NCBI RefSeq assembly: GCF_014873705.1
Contig: NZ_JADBDS010000003.1
Coordinates: 496,001-560,000, forward strand
Source of the DNA: Mycobacterium sp. OAS707
GTDB lineage: Bacteria; Actinomycetota; Actinomycetes; Mycobacteriales; Mycobacteriaceae
Direction of reading: 5' to 3'
DNA: 64,000 bases
Shown here: positions 18,043-27,159 of the stretch, piece after piece
Layout: every line of letters begins with the position of its first letter
Position numbering within the stretch: position 1 is the stretch's first letter
Made by a program: the position numbers and the translations under genes
Notes under the pieces: generated by a model
The model's database searches: none
Told to the model about the DNA's origin: nothing
What the model saw: only the letters and a program-made list of their open reading frames with translations

Positions 18043-18957
18043 ATGCGCGCGATCAGGGCAGCGGTCGGTTTGGCGTTGAGCACCGGCCTGATCGCCGGTG
18101 CGGTCGGCTGCAGCCAGGACAACAAGGCCGCCTCTGACCACACGGCGTCGGTGGTGGCCTCGACCAATGTCTGGGGCAGCGTGGCCAGCGCCATCGCCGG
18201 TGATCACGCATCGGTCAAGTCGATCATCTCCAACCCCGAGCAGGATCCGCACTCGTTCGAGGCCACGCCGTCGGACGCCGCCGCCATTACGGACGCGACG
18301 CTGGTCGTCTACAACGGTGGCGGCTACGACCATTGGGTCGACGATGTGCTGGCCGGCCATCAGGGCGTGGCGGCCGTGGACGCCTACTCGCTGCTGCCTG
18401 CCGTCGGGCCGCAGCCGGCCAACGAGCATGTGTTCTATGACCTGGAGACCGTCAAGTCCGTCGGAAATCAGATCGCCGACAAGCTCTCGCAGGCCGATGC
18501 CGGCCACGCCGACGACTACCGGGCCAACGCCGCCAAGTTCGCCGACCAGGCCGACACCATCGCCGCCGCCGAGCGCGCGATCGGCGCTGCGCATCCAGGA
18601 GCGACCGTGGTCGCGACCGAGCCCGTCGCGCACTACCTGCTGACCAACTCCGGCATCACCGACAAGACGCCGCAGGGTTTCACCAAGGCGATCGAAGGCG
18701 ACAGCGACCCGTCACCCGCCGACCTGGCCGCCGTGCTGGATCTGATCAAGACGCGCCAGGTCTCGGCGCTGGTGTACAACACCCAGACCCAGACCGACGT
18801 CACGAAGCAACTCGAGAACGCGGCCAACCAAGCATCGGTGCCCGTCATCTCGGTGACCGAGACGCTTCCCGCGGGCGTCGACTACCTGACCTGGCAGCGG
18901 CAGACGGTGGACCAGATGGCGAACCAGCTCGACAAAGCGCCGCAGGCGAGTCGATAG
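18043..18957 (+). CDS. znuA: Zinc-type ABC transporter substrate-binding lipoprotein (ZnuA-like)
   Basis: 304 residues, cluster A-I metal-binding family. Residues 1-23 form a lipoprotein signal with lipidation Cys in AGAVGC. Likely metal ligands are in DPHSFEATP, NEHVFYD and TEPVAHYLL. The long His-rich loop of some ZnuA proteins is absent. The upstream Zur-like box and the ATPase and permease genes that follow support zinc import. Manganese cannot be excluded from sequence alone. In M. smegmatis a Zur-regulated znuACB operon is known. Confidence 0.88.
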   Translation: MRAIRAAVGLALSTGLIAGAVGCSQDNKAASDHTASVVASTNVWGSVASAIAGDHASVKSIISNPEQDPHSFEATPSDAAAITDATLVVYNGGGYDHWVDDVLAGHQGVAAVDAYSLLPAVGPQPANEHVFYDLETVKSVGNQIADKLSQADAGHADDYRANAAKFADQADTIAAAERAIGAAHPGATVVATEPVAHYLLTNSGITDKTPQGFTKAIEGDSDPSPADLAAVLDLIKTRQVSALVYNTQTQTDVTKQLENAANQASVPVISVTETLPAGVDYLTWQRQTVDQMANQLDKAPQASR

Positions 18958-18966
18958 GTTCTGTCT

Positions 18967-19782
18967 GTGTCTGCTGACGTCGTCGCCGAACTGACCGGCG
19001 CCCGACTGGCATTCGGCGACCGCGTGCTGTGGGACCACCTCGACCTGACCGTGGCTGCCGGCGAATTCGTCGCTGTCCTCGGCCCCAACGGAACCGGTAA
19101 AACCTCGCTGCTCAAGGTGTTGCTCGGTCAAATGACGCTGACCGCGGGCACCGTAACGGCCGAACGGCAGCCGGTACGTGCGGGCAGCGAACGCATCGGA
19201 TACGTCCCGCAGCACCGTTCGGTGGAGCGGGGGCTGTCGATGCGCGGGCAGGACCTCGTGGGGCTGGGCTACGACGGCCATCGCTGGGGTGTCGCGAGCA
19301 TGCGGCCCGGTGACCGCGCGGCCAAACACGCCGCCGTGCAGCGTGCACTCAAACAGGTCAACGGCATGCATCTGGCCGGCGTGCCGGTCGGTGTGATGTC
19401 CGGCGGTGAGCTACAACGGATCCGCATCGCGCAGGCGCTGGCGAGCGATCCGGTGCTGCTGCTGTGCGACGAACCGCTGCTCAACCTCGACCCGGCCAAC
19501 GCCCGGTTGGTTTCCGCATTGATCGACCAGCGCCGCCGCGAGGCAGGCACCGCGGTGCTGTTCGTCACGCACGAGGTGAATCCCGTTCTGCCGTATGTGG
19601 ATCGGGTGTTGTATCTGGTCGACGGCCGGTTCCGCGTCGGCGCAGTCGAGGAGGTGATGACGTCGGCCACGCTGTCGGAGCTGTACCGCGCCGACATCCA
19701 GGTGGTCAAGGTCGGCGGCCGTTACGTGGTGGTCGGCCAGGAGGACCACTCGGGTCATGCGAGCGGACACACCCATGACTGA
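18967..19782 (+). CDS. znuC: Zinc-type ABC transporter ATP-binding protein (ZnuC-like)
   Basis: 271 residues from a GTG at 18967, 9 bases after the binding-protein gene. Walker A is GPNGTGKTS, the signature is MSGGELQRI, Walker B is LLLCDEPLLNLD and the switch histidine is in FVTHEVN. The C-terminus is His-rich (DHSGHASGHTHD), a possible metal sensor or buffer. It overlaps the permease start by eight bases. Confidence 0.9.
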   Translation: MSADVVAELTGARLAFGDRVLWDHLDLTVAAGEFVAVLGPNGTGKTSLLKVLLGQMTLTAGTVTAERQPVRAGSERIGYVPQHRSVERGLSMRGQDLVGLGYDGHRWGVASMRPGDRAAKHAAVQRALKQVNGMHLAGVPVGVMSGGELQRIRIAQALASDPVLLLCDEPLLNLDPANARLVSALIDQRRREAGTAVLFVTHEVNPVLPYVDRVLYLVDGRFRVGAVEEVMTSATLSELYRADIQVVKVGGRYVVVGQEDHSGHASGHTHD

Positions 19783-20641
19783 ACGACTCACGGACATGTT
19801 GTCGAAGCTGTTCTCGTTCGACGTCACCGCAGACCTGCTTGGCCGCGATTTCGTCCAGCAGGCGATTCTGGCCGCAGCCCTGCTTGCCTTGGTTTCGGGC
19901 TTGATCGGACCGTTCATCGTGATGCGACAGATGTCCTTCGCAGTGCATGGATCGAGTGAATTATCGCTTACCGGAGCATCTTTCGCGCTTCTGGCCGGCT
20001 TCAATGTCGGGCTCGGCGCCCTGATCGGGTGCGGGCTGGCTGCCGTGTTGTTCGGCATTTTGGGACAGCGCGCCCGCGAACGGGATTCAGCGATCGGCGT
20101 CGTGCTCGCCTTCGGACTCGGTCTTGCGGTGTTGTTCATCCATCTGTATCCGGGGCGCACCGGCACCAGTTTCGCATTGCTGACCGGTCAGATCGTCGGT
20201 GTCGGATATTCCGGCCTGGCACTGTTGAGTGTCATCGTCGTGCTCGTCGTCGCGGTGCTCGCGGTCTCCTACCGCCCGTTGTTGTTCGCGACCGTCGACC
20301 CCGAAGTGGCCGCAGGACGCGGAGTTCCGGTGCGGGCGTTGGGCATTGTGTTCGCAGCACTCGTCGGGGTGACCGCGGCACAGGGCGTACAGATCGTCGG
20401 CGCGCTGCTGGTGATGTCTCTGTTGATCACACCCGCCGCGGCTGCGGTTCGGGTGTTCGTTTCACCGATCGCGACGATCGTCGCGTCGGTGGTCTTCGCC
20501 GAGATCGCCGCCGTCGGCGGGATCGTGCTCTCTCTTGCCCCCGGCGTTCCGGTTTCGGTGTTCGTCACGACGATTTCGTTCGCAATCTTCTTGGTGTGCT
20601 GGGCGATCGGAAGTCGTGATCGTTCCTCGGCTTCCAGCTAA
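19775..20641 (+). CDS. znuB: Zinc-type ABC transporter permease (ZnuB-like)
   Basis: 288 residues from the ATG at 19775, which overlaps the ATPase gene; another ATG lies at 19757. About eight or nine hydrophobic segments are visible, with the family's GAxFALLAG and GALLVMSLLITPAAAA stretches. It forms the membrane channel of the metal uptake system and ends the operon. Confidence 0.88.
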   Translation: MTERLTDMLSKLFSFDVTADLLGRDFVQQAILAAALLALVSGLIGPFIVMRQMSFAVHGSSELSLTGASFALLAGFNVGLGALIGCGLAAVLFGILGQRARERDSAIGVVLAFGLGLAVLFIHLYPGRTGTSFALLTGQIVGVGYSGLALLSVIVVLVVAVLAVSYRPLLFATVDPEVAAGRGVPVRALGIVFAALVGVTAAQGVQIVGALLVMSLLITPAAAAVRVFVSPIATIVASVVFAEIAAVGGIVLSLAPGVPVSVFVTTISFAIFLVCWAIGSRDRSSASS

Positions 20642-20673
20642 GCTGTTGCTCACCTGGCACCGGGGGGCGACAG

Positions 20674-22290
20674 ATGAGTGCTTTGACCACCTCGCATTGG
20701 ATTCCCGACGGCAGCGGCCTGCCGTTGTTGGACGGCGTGATCGTCGGCGGCCGGCTTCGCGAGATCGCCGACGAAGTGCCCGATCGCGTCGCCCTGGTCG
20801 AGGGGTTGCCGACGCCTGATCGACGCCAGTGGACTTATGCGGAGCTGCTCGCCGACGCGGAACGCTGCGCATATTGGCTCCTGGACCACTTCGAACCGGG
20901 TGAGCACGTCGCGGTGTGGGCGCACAACCTGCCGGAGTGGGTGATTGTCGAGTACGGCGCCGCGCTCGCCGGATTGACTCTGGTGACCGTGAACCCAAGC
21001 CTGCAGCCCGAGGAGGTGAAATACATACTCGGGCAGTCGAAGGCCGCTGGGGTGCTACTGGTGCCCGAGGTGAGAGGCAATCCGTTGATCGCGCACATCG
21101 ACGCGATCCGACCCGACCTGCCGGGGCTTCGCCATGTCTTGCGGCTCGACCAGCTCGAGGAGCTGACGACCGACGCGGGTGGCGCAACCCTGCCGACCGT
21201 CGGCTCCGACGACCCCGCCCAGATTCAGTACACGAGCGGTACCACCGGCTTTCCCAAGGGCGTCATGCTGCGCCACAGCAGCATCGTCAACAACGCCAGG
21301 CTGTGGGCCGATCGGGTCGGGATTCCCGACGGTGCCGGCATGCTGTTACCGATGCCGTTGTTTCACACGGCTGGATGCGTGATGGGCGTGCTGGGAGCGC
21401 TCGACCGCCGCGCGACGTTCATGACGATGCCGACGTTCGACCCCGGCTTGTATCTGGAGCTGATCGAGCGGGAACGGCCCTGGTTCGCGGGCGGCGTGCC
21501 GACCATGCTGATCGCAGCCATGGAGCACCCCGACGCGACGCGGCGCGATCTGTCGTCGTGGAAGTCCGCGGTGGCCGGTGGTACACAGGTGCCCGAGGTC
21601 CTGGTGCGTCGCGTCGAAGAGGCTTTGGGTGTCGACTTCACCATCATCTACGGCCAGACCGAGTGCTCTCCCGTACTGACCAACACCTTTCCCTCGGATA
21701 GCGTCGAAGACAAAGGTACGACGGTCGGAAAGCCTTTGCCTCACACCGAGATTCGCATTGCCGATCCCACATCGCTGGAGACGGTGCCTGTCGGTGCTTC
21801 CGGAGAACTGTTGGCCCGCGGGTACTTCACGATGCTCGGCTATTTCAACATGCCCGAGGCAACTGCCAAGACCGTGACTTCTGACGGCTGGGTACGCACC
21901 GGCGACCTGGCGGTGATGGACGAGCGCGGCTATTGCCGAATCGTCGGGCGGTGCAAGGACATGATCATTCGCGGCGGCGAGAATCTGTTCCCTGCCGAGA
22001 TAGAAGACGTCCTCTACCGTCATCCCGCTGTCGCCGAGGCGACCGTTGTCGGTCTTCCCGACGATCATTGGGGGGAGGTCGTCGGCGCATTCATCCGACC
22101 GCATGATCGGGCACCGACGATCACCGAATTGCGTTCGCACATGCGGGCACACATCTCACCGCAGAAGACGCCGACGAAGTGGTATGCCGTCGATGGCTTC
22201 CCGCTCACCGGCTCCGGCAAGATACAGAAATTCGCCATCCGCGAGGCGTGGGAGAAGGGCGCCTACGACGGCCAGGAACTCGTGCCCTGA
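20674..22290 (+). CDS. Acyl-CoA synthetase (FadD-type AMP-dependent ligase)
   Basis: 538 residues from the ATG at 20674 with a GGGGGGCGA ribosome-binding stretch. ANL-superfamily motifs are complete: YTSGTTGFPKG (AMP loop), YGQTECSPV, TGDLAVMDERGY, GRCKDMIIRGGEN and a C-terminal catalytic Lys in GSGKIQKF. It activates a carboxylate to the CoA thioester. The substrate is not determined; closest in style to medium or long-chain fatty acid ligases. No KstR site is seen upstream. It follows the zinc permease gene by 32 bases and its 3' end overlaps the sulfurtransferase gene tail-to-tail by 28 bases. Confidence 0.85.
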   Translation: MSALTTSHWIPDGSGLPLLDGVIVGGRLREIADEVPDRVALVEGLPTPDRRQWTYAELLADAERCAYWLLDHFEPGEHVAVWAHNLPEWVIVEYGAALAGLTLVTVNPSLQPEEVKYILGQSKAAGVLLVPEVRGNPLIAHIDAIRPDLPGLRHVLRLDQLEELTTDAGGATLPTVGSDDPAQIQYTSGTTGFPKGVMLRHSSIVNNARLWADRVGIPDGAGMLLPMPLFHTAGCVMGVLGALDRRATFMTMPTFDPGLYLELIERERPWFAGGVPTMLIAAMEHPDATRRDLSSWKSAVAGGTQVPEVLVRRVEEALGVDFTIIYGQTECSPVLTNTFPSDSVEDKGTTVGKPLPHTEIRIADPTSLETVPVGASGELLARGYFTMLGYFNMPEATAKTVTSDGWVRTGDLAVMDERGYCRIVGRCKDMIIRGGENLFPAEIEDVLYRHPAVAEATVVGLPDDHWGEVVGAFIRPHDRAPTITELRSHMRAHISPQKTPTKWYAVDGFPLTGSGKIQKFAIREAWEKGAYDGQELVP

Positions 22291-23093
22291 CCCGTTTCGA
22301 CCGGATGCGTTGCGTCCGAGCACCATTCGGACCACGACCCAGGGTAAAGCGCCGCAGTGAGGCCGTTGGCGGCCAGTGCAGCAACCACGACCGATGCGGT
22401 GACACCCGATCCGCAATAGGCTCCGACCTCCCCATCGACCACAGGAAGCCGGTCAAGGGCGAAGGTGCCGTCGGGTTTCAACAACCCGGTGCTCGGCACG
22501 TTCCTGGCTCCGGGAATGTGGCCTGCGACCGGATCAACAGGTTCGACCTCACCGCGGAATCGCTCCGGTGCCCGCGCATCGAGCAAGACGTCGGCAGCGC
22601 CGGCCTGCTCCGCGGTCAGTGTTGGCAGTGCGCCGGCATACAGGTCGTCGTATGCCACCGTCACGTCGCCAGGTTCCGGTGTGACGGCCCCGGTTTCGAG
22701 CGGCCCGGTCCAGGCGCTCAGGCCGCCGTCCAGGATGCGGACGCCGGCAATGCCCGCGGCGGTCAACACCCACCAGGCCCGCGCCGAGCCTGCCCGATTC
22801 CAGTCGTCGTAGACGACGACCGGAACTCCCTCGCGCACACCCCACCGCCGGGCCGCGGCCTCGACACTGCGCCCCGAAGGCAGCGGATGGCGTCCGCGCC
22901 CGGTCACGCTGTGATCGCTCAGCTCGTCTTCGAGAGACACGTACACCGCCCCTGGGAGGTGTCCCCGCTCGTAGGCGGGCCTGCCGTCGGGCTCAGTCAA
23001 CTGCCAGCGGACATCCAGAATCGTCAACGGCTCAACGGCGGCCATCCGCTGAGCCAATTCGGTTGCGGTGATCAACACGTCATCGCGGCTCAC
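22263..23093 (-). CDS. Sulfurtransferase, SseB-like (two rhodanese domains)
   Basis: 276 residues from a GTG at 23093; longer starts would run into bluB. Tandem rhodanese domains: the N-terminal one has LDVRW and GHLPGA but an Asp (VVYDDWNRAGSARAWW) in place of the active Cys, as in catalytically silent first domains. The second has the active-site loop YCGSGVTA. Transfers sulfane sulfur to cyanide or thiols. Closely similar in pattern to Rv2291 (SseB) of M. tuberculosis. It is divergent from bluB, with 31 bases between start codons. Confidence 0.88.
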   Translation of the reverse strand: MSRDDVLITATELAQRMAAVEPLTILDVRWQLTEPDGRPAYERGHLPGAVYVSLEDELSDHSVTGRGRHPLPSGRSVEAAARRWGVREGVPVVVYDDWNRAGSARAWWVLTAAGIAGVRILDGGLSAWTGPLETGAVTPEPGDVTVAYDDLYAGALPTLTAEQAGAADVLLDARAPERFRGEVEPVDPVAGHIPGARNVPSTGLLKPDGTFALDRLPVVDGEVGAYCGSGVTASVVVAALAANGLTAALYPGSWSEWCSDATHPVETGQGTSSWPS

Positions 23094-23124
23094 TGCATCG
23101 ATGGTGCCACCTATGCTGTCCCGC

Positions 23125-23784
23125 GTGACCGACCACGCCTTCAGCGCAACGGAGCGCCGGGCCATCTACCGCGCCATCGCCGAGCGGCGCGATATGCGCA
23201 GATTCGTGCCGGATGCCGCGGTGCCGGAGGACGTGCTCGCGCGACTGCTGCAGGCCGCACACGCTGCGCCCAGCGTCGGGTTGATGCAGCCGTGGCGGTT
23301 CATCAGGGTCACCGAGGCTGGGTTGCGGGCGCGAATCCACACCCTCGTCGATGAGGAGCGGCTGCGCACCGCCGAGGCGCTGGGCCCGCGTGGCGACGAG
23401 TTCCTCTCGCTGAAGGTCGAGGGCATTCTCGAATGCGCCGAACTGCTGGTGGTGGCGCTGGCCGACGATCGAGCAGCCCACGTGTTCGGCAGGCGCACCC
23501 TGCCGCAGATGGACCTGGCGTCCGTGTCGTGCGCGATCCAGAATCTGTGGCTGGCCGCGCGTGCCGAAGGCCTCGGCATGGGCTGGGTGTCGATCTTCGA
23601 TCCCGTCCGACTCGGCGAGCTGCTGGGAATGCCAGACGGGGCGGAGCCGGTCGCGATCCTGTGCCTCGGACCGGTGCCCGACTTTCCGCCGAGGCCACAA
23701 CTGGAGATCGACCACTGGACACTCGGTCGTCCGCTTCGTGAATTCGTTTCGGAGAACGGCTGGACCGCGCCGGCACCGGCATAG
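23125..23784 (+). CDS. bluB: 5,6-Dimethylbenzimidazole synthase BluB
   Basis: 219 residues from the GTG at 23125, which matches the Mtb Rv0306 start; in-frame ATGs lie at 23113 and 23101. Nitroreductase fold with the BluB pattern ERRDMRRFVPD, HAAPSVGLMQPWRF, RRTLPQMDLASVSCAIQNLW and EGLGMGWVS. BluB fragments reduced FMN to give the lower ligand of vitamin B12. The cobalamin riboswitch and cbtBA genes elsewhere in this window belong to the same pathway. Confidence 0.92.
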   Translation: MTDHAFSATERRAIYRAIAERRDMRRFVPDAAVPEDVLARLLQAAHAAPSVGLMQPWRFIRVTEAGLRARIHTLVDEERLRTAEALGPRGDEFLSLKVEGILECAELLVVALADDRAAHVFGRRTLPQMDLASVSCAIQNLWLAARAEGLGMGWVSIFDPVRLGELLGMPDGAEPVAILCLGPVPDFPPRPQLEIDHWTLGRPLREFVSENGWTAPAPA

Positions 23785-23794
23785 GCTGGCAGCC

Positions 23795-24553
23795 GTGGGG
23801 ACAGTGGATCTCAACGCGGATCTGGGCGAGAGCTTCGGGGTTTGGCGGCTCGGCGACGACGACGCGATGCTCGACGTGGTCACCAGCGCCAACGTGGCGT
23901 GCGGGTTTCACGCAGGCGACGCCGCGACGCTGGCGCGGACCTGTCGGGCAGCCGCCGAACGCGGCGTGCGGATCGGCGCGCAGGTCAGCTATCGCGACCT
24001 GGCCGGGTTCGGCCGTCGCTTCATCGACATGTCACCCGAGGAGCTGACCGCCGACGTCATCTATCAGATCGGTGCGCTGCAGGCGCTCGCCCACACCGAG
24101 GGCTCGTCGGTCAGCTACGTCAAACCCCATGGCGCGCTGTACAACACGATCGTCAACAACCACGGTCAAGCCCGCGCCGTCGCACAGGCGGTGCACGCCG
24201 TCGACCCGGGTCTCGCCGTGCTCGGGCTTTCGGGATCGGTGTTCTTCGCCGAGGCTCAGGAACTCGGGCTGCGAACGGTGCCCGAAGCGTTCGCCGATCG
24301 CGCGTATCGCTCTGATGGACAACTGGTTTCGCGGAAGTTGGCCAATGCCGTCCTGCATGACGTTGCGGAGATTGCCGAGCGGGTGGCGTCAATGGTCACC
24401 GCAGGCCGAGTGGCTGCCGTAGATGGATCGACAATCCCGATCACCGTGGAATCCGTTTGCGTGCACGGTGACTCGCCCGGTGCAGTGCAGATCGCGAACG
24501 CCGTACGGGATCGGCTCGTGGCCGACGGCGTCGAGTTGAAGGCGTTTACTTGA
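23795..24553 (+). CDS. pxpA: 5-Oxoprolinase subunit PxpA (LamB/YcsF family)
   Basis: 252 residues from a GTG at 23795, 10 bases after bluB. The N-terminal family signature is VDLNADLGESFG, followed by ANVACGFHAGD, QVSYRDLAGFGRR and KPHGALYN. PxpA forms the 5-oxoprolinase with PxpB and PxpC, which are not in this window, so the partners must be elsewhere. The 3' end overlaps the rpsR gene tail-to-tail by eight bases. Confidence 0.92.
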   Translation: MGTVDLNADLGESFGVWRLGDDDAMLDVVTSANVACGFHAGDAATLARTCRAAAERGVRIGAQVSYRDLAGFGRRFIDMSPEELTADVIYQIGALQALAHTEGSSVSYVKPHGALYNTIVNNHGQARAVAQAVHAVDPGLAVLGLSGSVFFAEAQELGLRTVPEAFADRAYRSDGQLVSRKLANAVLHDVAEIAERVASMVTAGRVAAVDGSTIPITVESVCVHGDSPGAVQIANAVRDRLVADGVELKAFT

Positions 24554-24800
24554 TCTCGACGAACGGCAGCAACGCCATTTCGCGCGCATTCTTGATCGCG
24601 ATCGCGACCTGACGCTGTTGCTGCGGAGTCAGCCCTGTCACGCGCCGGGACCGGATCTTGCCGCGCTCGGAAATGAAGGTGCGCAGCAGGTGGGTGTCCT
24701 TGTAATCGATGGCCGTGACGCCGAGCGCCTTGAGTGGATTCTTCTTCTGCCGCTTGAGCTCTGGCAGTGGCGGCCTGCGCATCCGGGACTTCTTGGCCAT
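24546..24800 (-). CDS. rpsR: 30S ribosomal protein S18, cysteine-free paralogue
   Basis: 84 residues from the ATG at 24800. The core IDYKDTHLLRTFISERGKI followed by TGLTPQQQRQVAIAIKNARE and ALLPF is clearly bS18. The chain has no cysteine, so it lacks the zinc-ribbon CxxC of the housekeeping paralogue. Such C-minus versions replace zinc-binding ribosomal proteins under zinc starvation and in mycobacteria are usually encoded with rpsN2, rpmG1 and rpmB2. Here it stands alone, and no clear Zur box was seen in the 100 bases upstream. Confidence 0.93.
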   Translation of the reverse strand: MAKKSRMRRPPLPELKRQKKNPLKALGVTAIDYKDTHLLRTFISERGKIRSRRVTGLTPQQQRQVAIAIKNAREMALLPFVEIK

Positions 24801-24902
24801 CAGCGCAGTGTCCTCAATCTGGACGTCGAGAGTGTGGGATATGACAGATTTCGGCCGGATTCCGTCAATTATCCGACGTCCGGCAGCCTCTAAGGTGGCG
24901 GT

Positions 24903-25823
24903 ATGCGCCTCAAGCTCGGCCGCCCCGACCTGCGGGACTACGTCAGCGCCTTCGACGCGCCCGCTGCTGGGCCGAACGCGCCATTGACGGTCACGTGGGC
25001 CGGTGTCACCACGTTGTTGATCGACGACGGCGACTCGGCGCTGATGACCGACGGGTTCTTCTCCCGGCCCAGCCTGCTCGAGGTCGGGCTGAGGCGACTC
25101 GAGCCGTCGGCACCGCGTATCGACGGCTGCCTGGCCCGCCTGGGCGCACACCGGTTGGAGGCGGTGTTGCCGGTGCACACCCACTTCGACCATGCGATGG
25201 ATTCGGCCGTCGTAGCCGAACGAACGGGCGCACGCGTGGTCGGCGGAACGTCGGCGGTTCAGGTCGGCCGCGGCGCAGGCCTGCCCGACAACCGCTTGAC
25301 GACCGTCACACCGGGCGAGCCGGTGACGCTGGGCGCCTACGACGTCACGCTCATCGAGGCCGAACACTGCCCACCCGACCGATTCCCGGGAATCATCCGT
25401 GAACCCGTCGTTCCCCCCGTCAAGGTCTCTGCCTACAAGTGTGGCGAAGCCTGGTCGACGCTGATACATCACCGCCCGTCCGAGAAAGGGATGCTGATCG
25501 TCGGCAGCGCAGGCTTCCTCCGGGGCGCGCTCGTCGGGCAGCACGCCGCGGTGGTGTACCTCGGCGTCGGCCAACTCGGGCTGCAACCGGAGGAGTACAT
25601 CGTCGACTACTGGACCGAGACCGTCCGCACCGTCGGCGCCCGTCGGGTGGTGCTGATCCACTGGGACGACTTCTTCCGGCCACTGCACAAGCCGCTGCGT
25701 GCGCTGCCGTACGCAGGCGACGACCTCGACGTGTCGATGCGGGTGTTGTCCCGGCTGGCCGAAGAGGATGGCGTCCCGTTACACCTGCCGACGCTCTGGC
25801 AGCGCTGCGACCCGTGGAGTTGA
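24903..25823 (+). CDS. MBL-fold metallo-hydrolase (Rv3577-type)
   Basis: 306 residues. The metallo-beta-lactamase signature is HTHFDHAMD (about residues 97-105), with a further His in AEHCP and a C-terminal IHWDDFF. Several segments suggest a UlaG/RomA-like hydrolase; the substrate is unknown. Position beside the arsB2-like permease matches Rv3577-Rv3578. Its 3' end overlaps the permease start by 10 bases. Confidence 0.85.
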   Translation: MRLKLGRPDLRDYVSAFDAPAAGPNAPLTVTWAGVTTLLIDDGDSALMTDGFFSRPSLLEVGLRRLEPSAPRIDGCLARLGAHRLEAVLPVHTHFDHAMDSAVVAERTGARVVGGTSAVQVGRGAGLPDNRLTTVTPGEPVTLGAYDVTLIEAEHCPPDRFPGIIREPVVPPVKVSAYKCGEAWSTLIHHRPSEKGMLIVGSAGFLRGALVGQHAAVVYLGVGQLGLQPEEYIVDYWTETVRTVGARRVVLIHWDDFFRPLHKPLRALPYAGDDLDVSMRVLSRLAEEDGVPLHLPTLWQRCDPWS

Positions 25824-27049
25824 CGCTGGCGCTGGCTGCGCTGGCTGTGGTGCTCGGATTCGCGATGGTCCGCCCGCACCGGTGGCCAGAGGCCGTCGTC
25901 GCGGTGCCTGCCGCAGGCCTGCTGATCGGATTCGGGGTGATCTCCTGGCACGACGCCGCGGCGGAGGTGAGCAGGCTGCTGCCGGTGGTCGGCTTTCTCG
26001 CAGCTGTGCTCGTGCTGGCCAGGCTCTGTGACGACGAAGGGCTGTTTCGTGCTGCGGGCGCGGCCATGGCGCGGTCGAACTCAGGCAGTCAACGAGGGTT
26101 GCTGGCAACGGTTTTCGTGATAGCGGCGGCCACGACAGCGATCCTGAGCCTGGACGCGACCGTGGTCCTGCTCACCCCCGTGGTGCTCGCGACGGCCCGT
26201 ACGCTCCGTGTGCCTGCGAGGCCGCATGCCTACGCCACGGCGCATCTGGCGAACAGTGCCTCACTGCTGCTACCGGTTTCCAATCTGACCAATCTGCTGG
26301 CGTTCGGCGCGGCGGGCCTGTCGTTCGTCCACTTCACCGCCGTCATGACGCTGCCGTGGCTGGCGGCGATCGGTGTCGAATTCGTCCTGCTGCGTTGGCT
26401 TTTCCGCCGCGATCTGGCGGTAACACCGACACACGACGGCGTTCCCGACGAGGTGCAGACACCGGTGTTCGCACTCGTGGTGGTCGCGTTGACGCTCGTC
26501 GGGTTCGCGGTGACATCGCTGTTCGGTTGGTCGCCTGCGTGGGCCGCGCTTGCCGGTGCTGTCGTGCTCGGCGTGCATGGCGTGGCCCGCCGCCGCAGCA
26601 CCGTCTCCGGAATCGTTGCCGCGCTCGACGTGCCGTTCCTGGCGTTCGTGTTGTGCCTTGGCGTCGTCGTGGCAGCGGTCATGCTCAACGGCCTCGACGA
26701 CGCGATGCGCGACGTGCTGCCCGCCGGGCACGGGTTGCTTGCGCTGCTGGGTGTCGCCGCGATCGCAGCCCTGCTGTCCAACGTCGTCAACAACCTGCCT
26801 GCGGTGCTCGTACTTCTGCCATTGGTATCGGGCCCGGCCGCCGTGCTTGCGGTGCTGATCGGCGTCAACATCGGACCGAACCTGACTTATGTCGGGTCGC
26901 TGGCGAACCTGCTGTGGCGCAGTGTGGTACGCCGCGACATCAAGGTCGGTTTCGTCGAGTTCACCCGGGTCGGCGTGCTCACCACGCCGGCCACGCTTGT
27001 GGTAGCGGTGCTCGGCCTGTGGGTGGGGCTTCGGATCTTCGGCGTCTGA
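25814..27049 (+). CDS. ArsB2-like ion transporter (SLC13/IT superfamily permease)
   Basis: 411 residues from a GTG at 25814 that overlaps the metallo-hydrolase stop; no better start lies upstream. It is almost entirely hydrophobic, with about 11 transmembrane segments and the family sequences SLDATVVLLTP and LANSASLLLPVSNLTNLLAFG in the first half and LLSNVVNNLPAVLVLLPL with IGVNIGPNLTYVGSLANLLW in the second. Length and place match Rv3578 (arsB2). No arsR, arsC or arsenite-sensing gene is adjacent, so arsenite as substrate is only a family guess. Confidence 0.85.
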   Translation: MELTLALAALAVVLGFAMVRPHRWPEAVVAVPAAGLLIGFGVISWHDAAAEVSRLLPVVGFLAAVLVLARLCDDEGLFRAAGAAMARSNSGSQRGLLATVFVIAAATTAILSLDATVVLLTPVVLATARTLRVPARPHAYATAHLANSASLLLPVSNLTNLLAFGAAGLSFVHFTAVMTLPWLAAIGVEFVLLRWLFRRDLAVTPTHDGVPDEVQTPVFALVVVALTLVGFAVTSLFGWSPAWAALAGAVVLGVHGVARRRSTVSGIVAALDVPFLAFVLCLGVVVAAVMLNGLDDAMRDVLPAGHGLLALLGVAAIAALLSNVVNNLPAVLVLLPLVSGPAAVLAVLIGVNIGPNLTYVGSLANLLWRSVVRRDIKVGFVEFTRVGVLTTPATLVVAVLGLWVGLRIFGV

Positions 27050-27159
27050 CGAAGCGGGGGTTACGACGACGCGAACAACGAAGGACCAGCTGACGTCGAT
27101 TCGCCGACCTGCCGCGCTGCTGGCGAGCAAATCGCCGTAGCATCGGGAAAATTGGTGCC

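Noticed and set aside
17952..18194. N-terminal extension of the LacI regulator
   Set aside because: It would overlap the Zur-like box and the start of the zinc operon and has no LacI-family counterpart; the ATG at 17951 has a good ribosome-binding site.
24801..24902. Search for a Zur box upstream of the zinc-free rpsR
   Set aside because: No TGAAAA-x-TTTTCA-type inverted repeat could be found by eye, so none was annotated.
24801..25688. A long minus-strand extension of rpsR reaching 25688
   Set aside because: The residues upstream of MAKKSRMRR have no S18 similarity and lie opposite the metallo-hydrolase gene; S18 proteins are about 84 residues.
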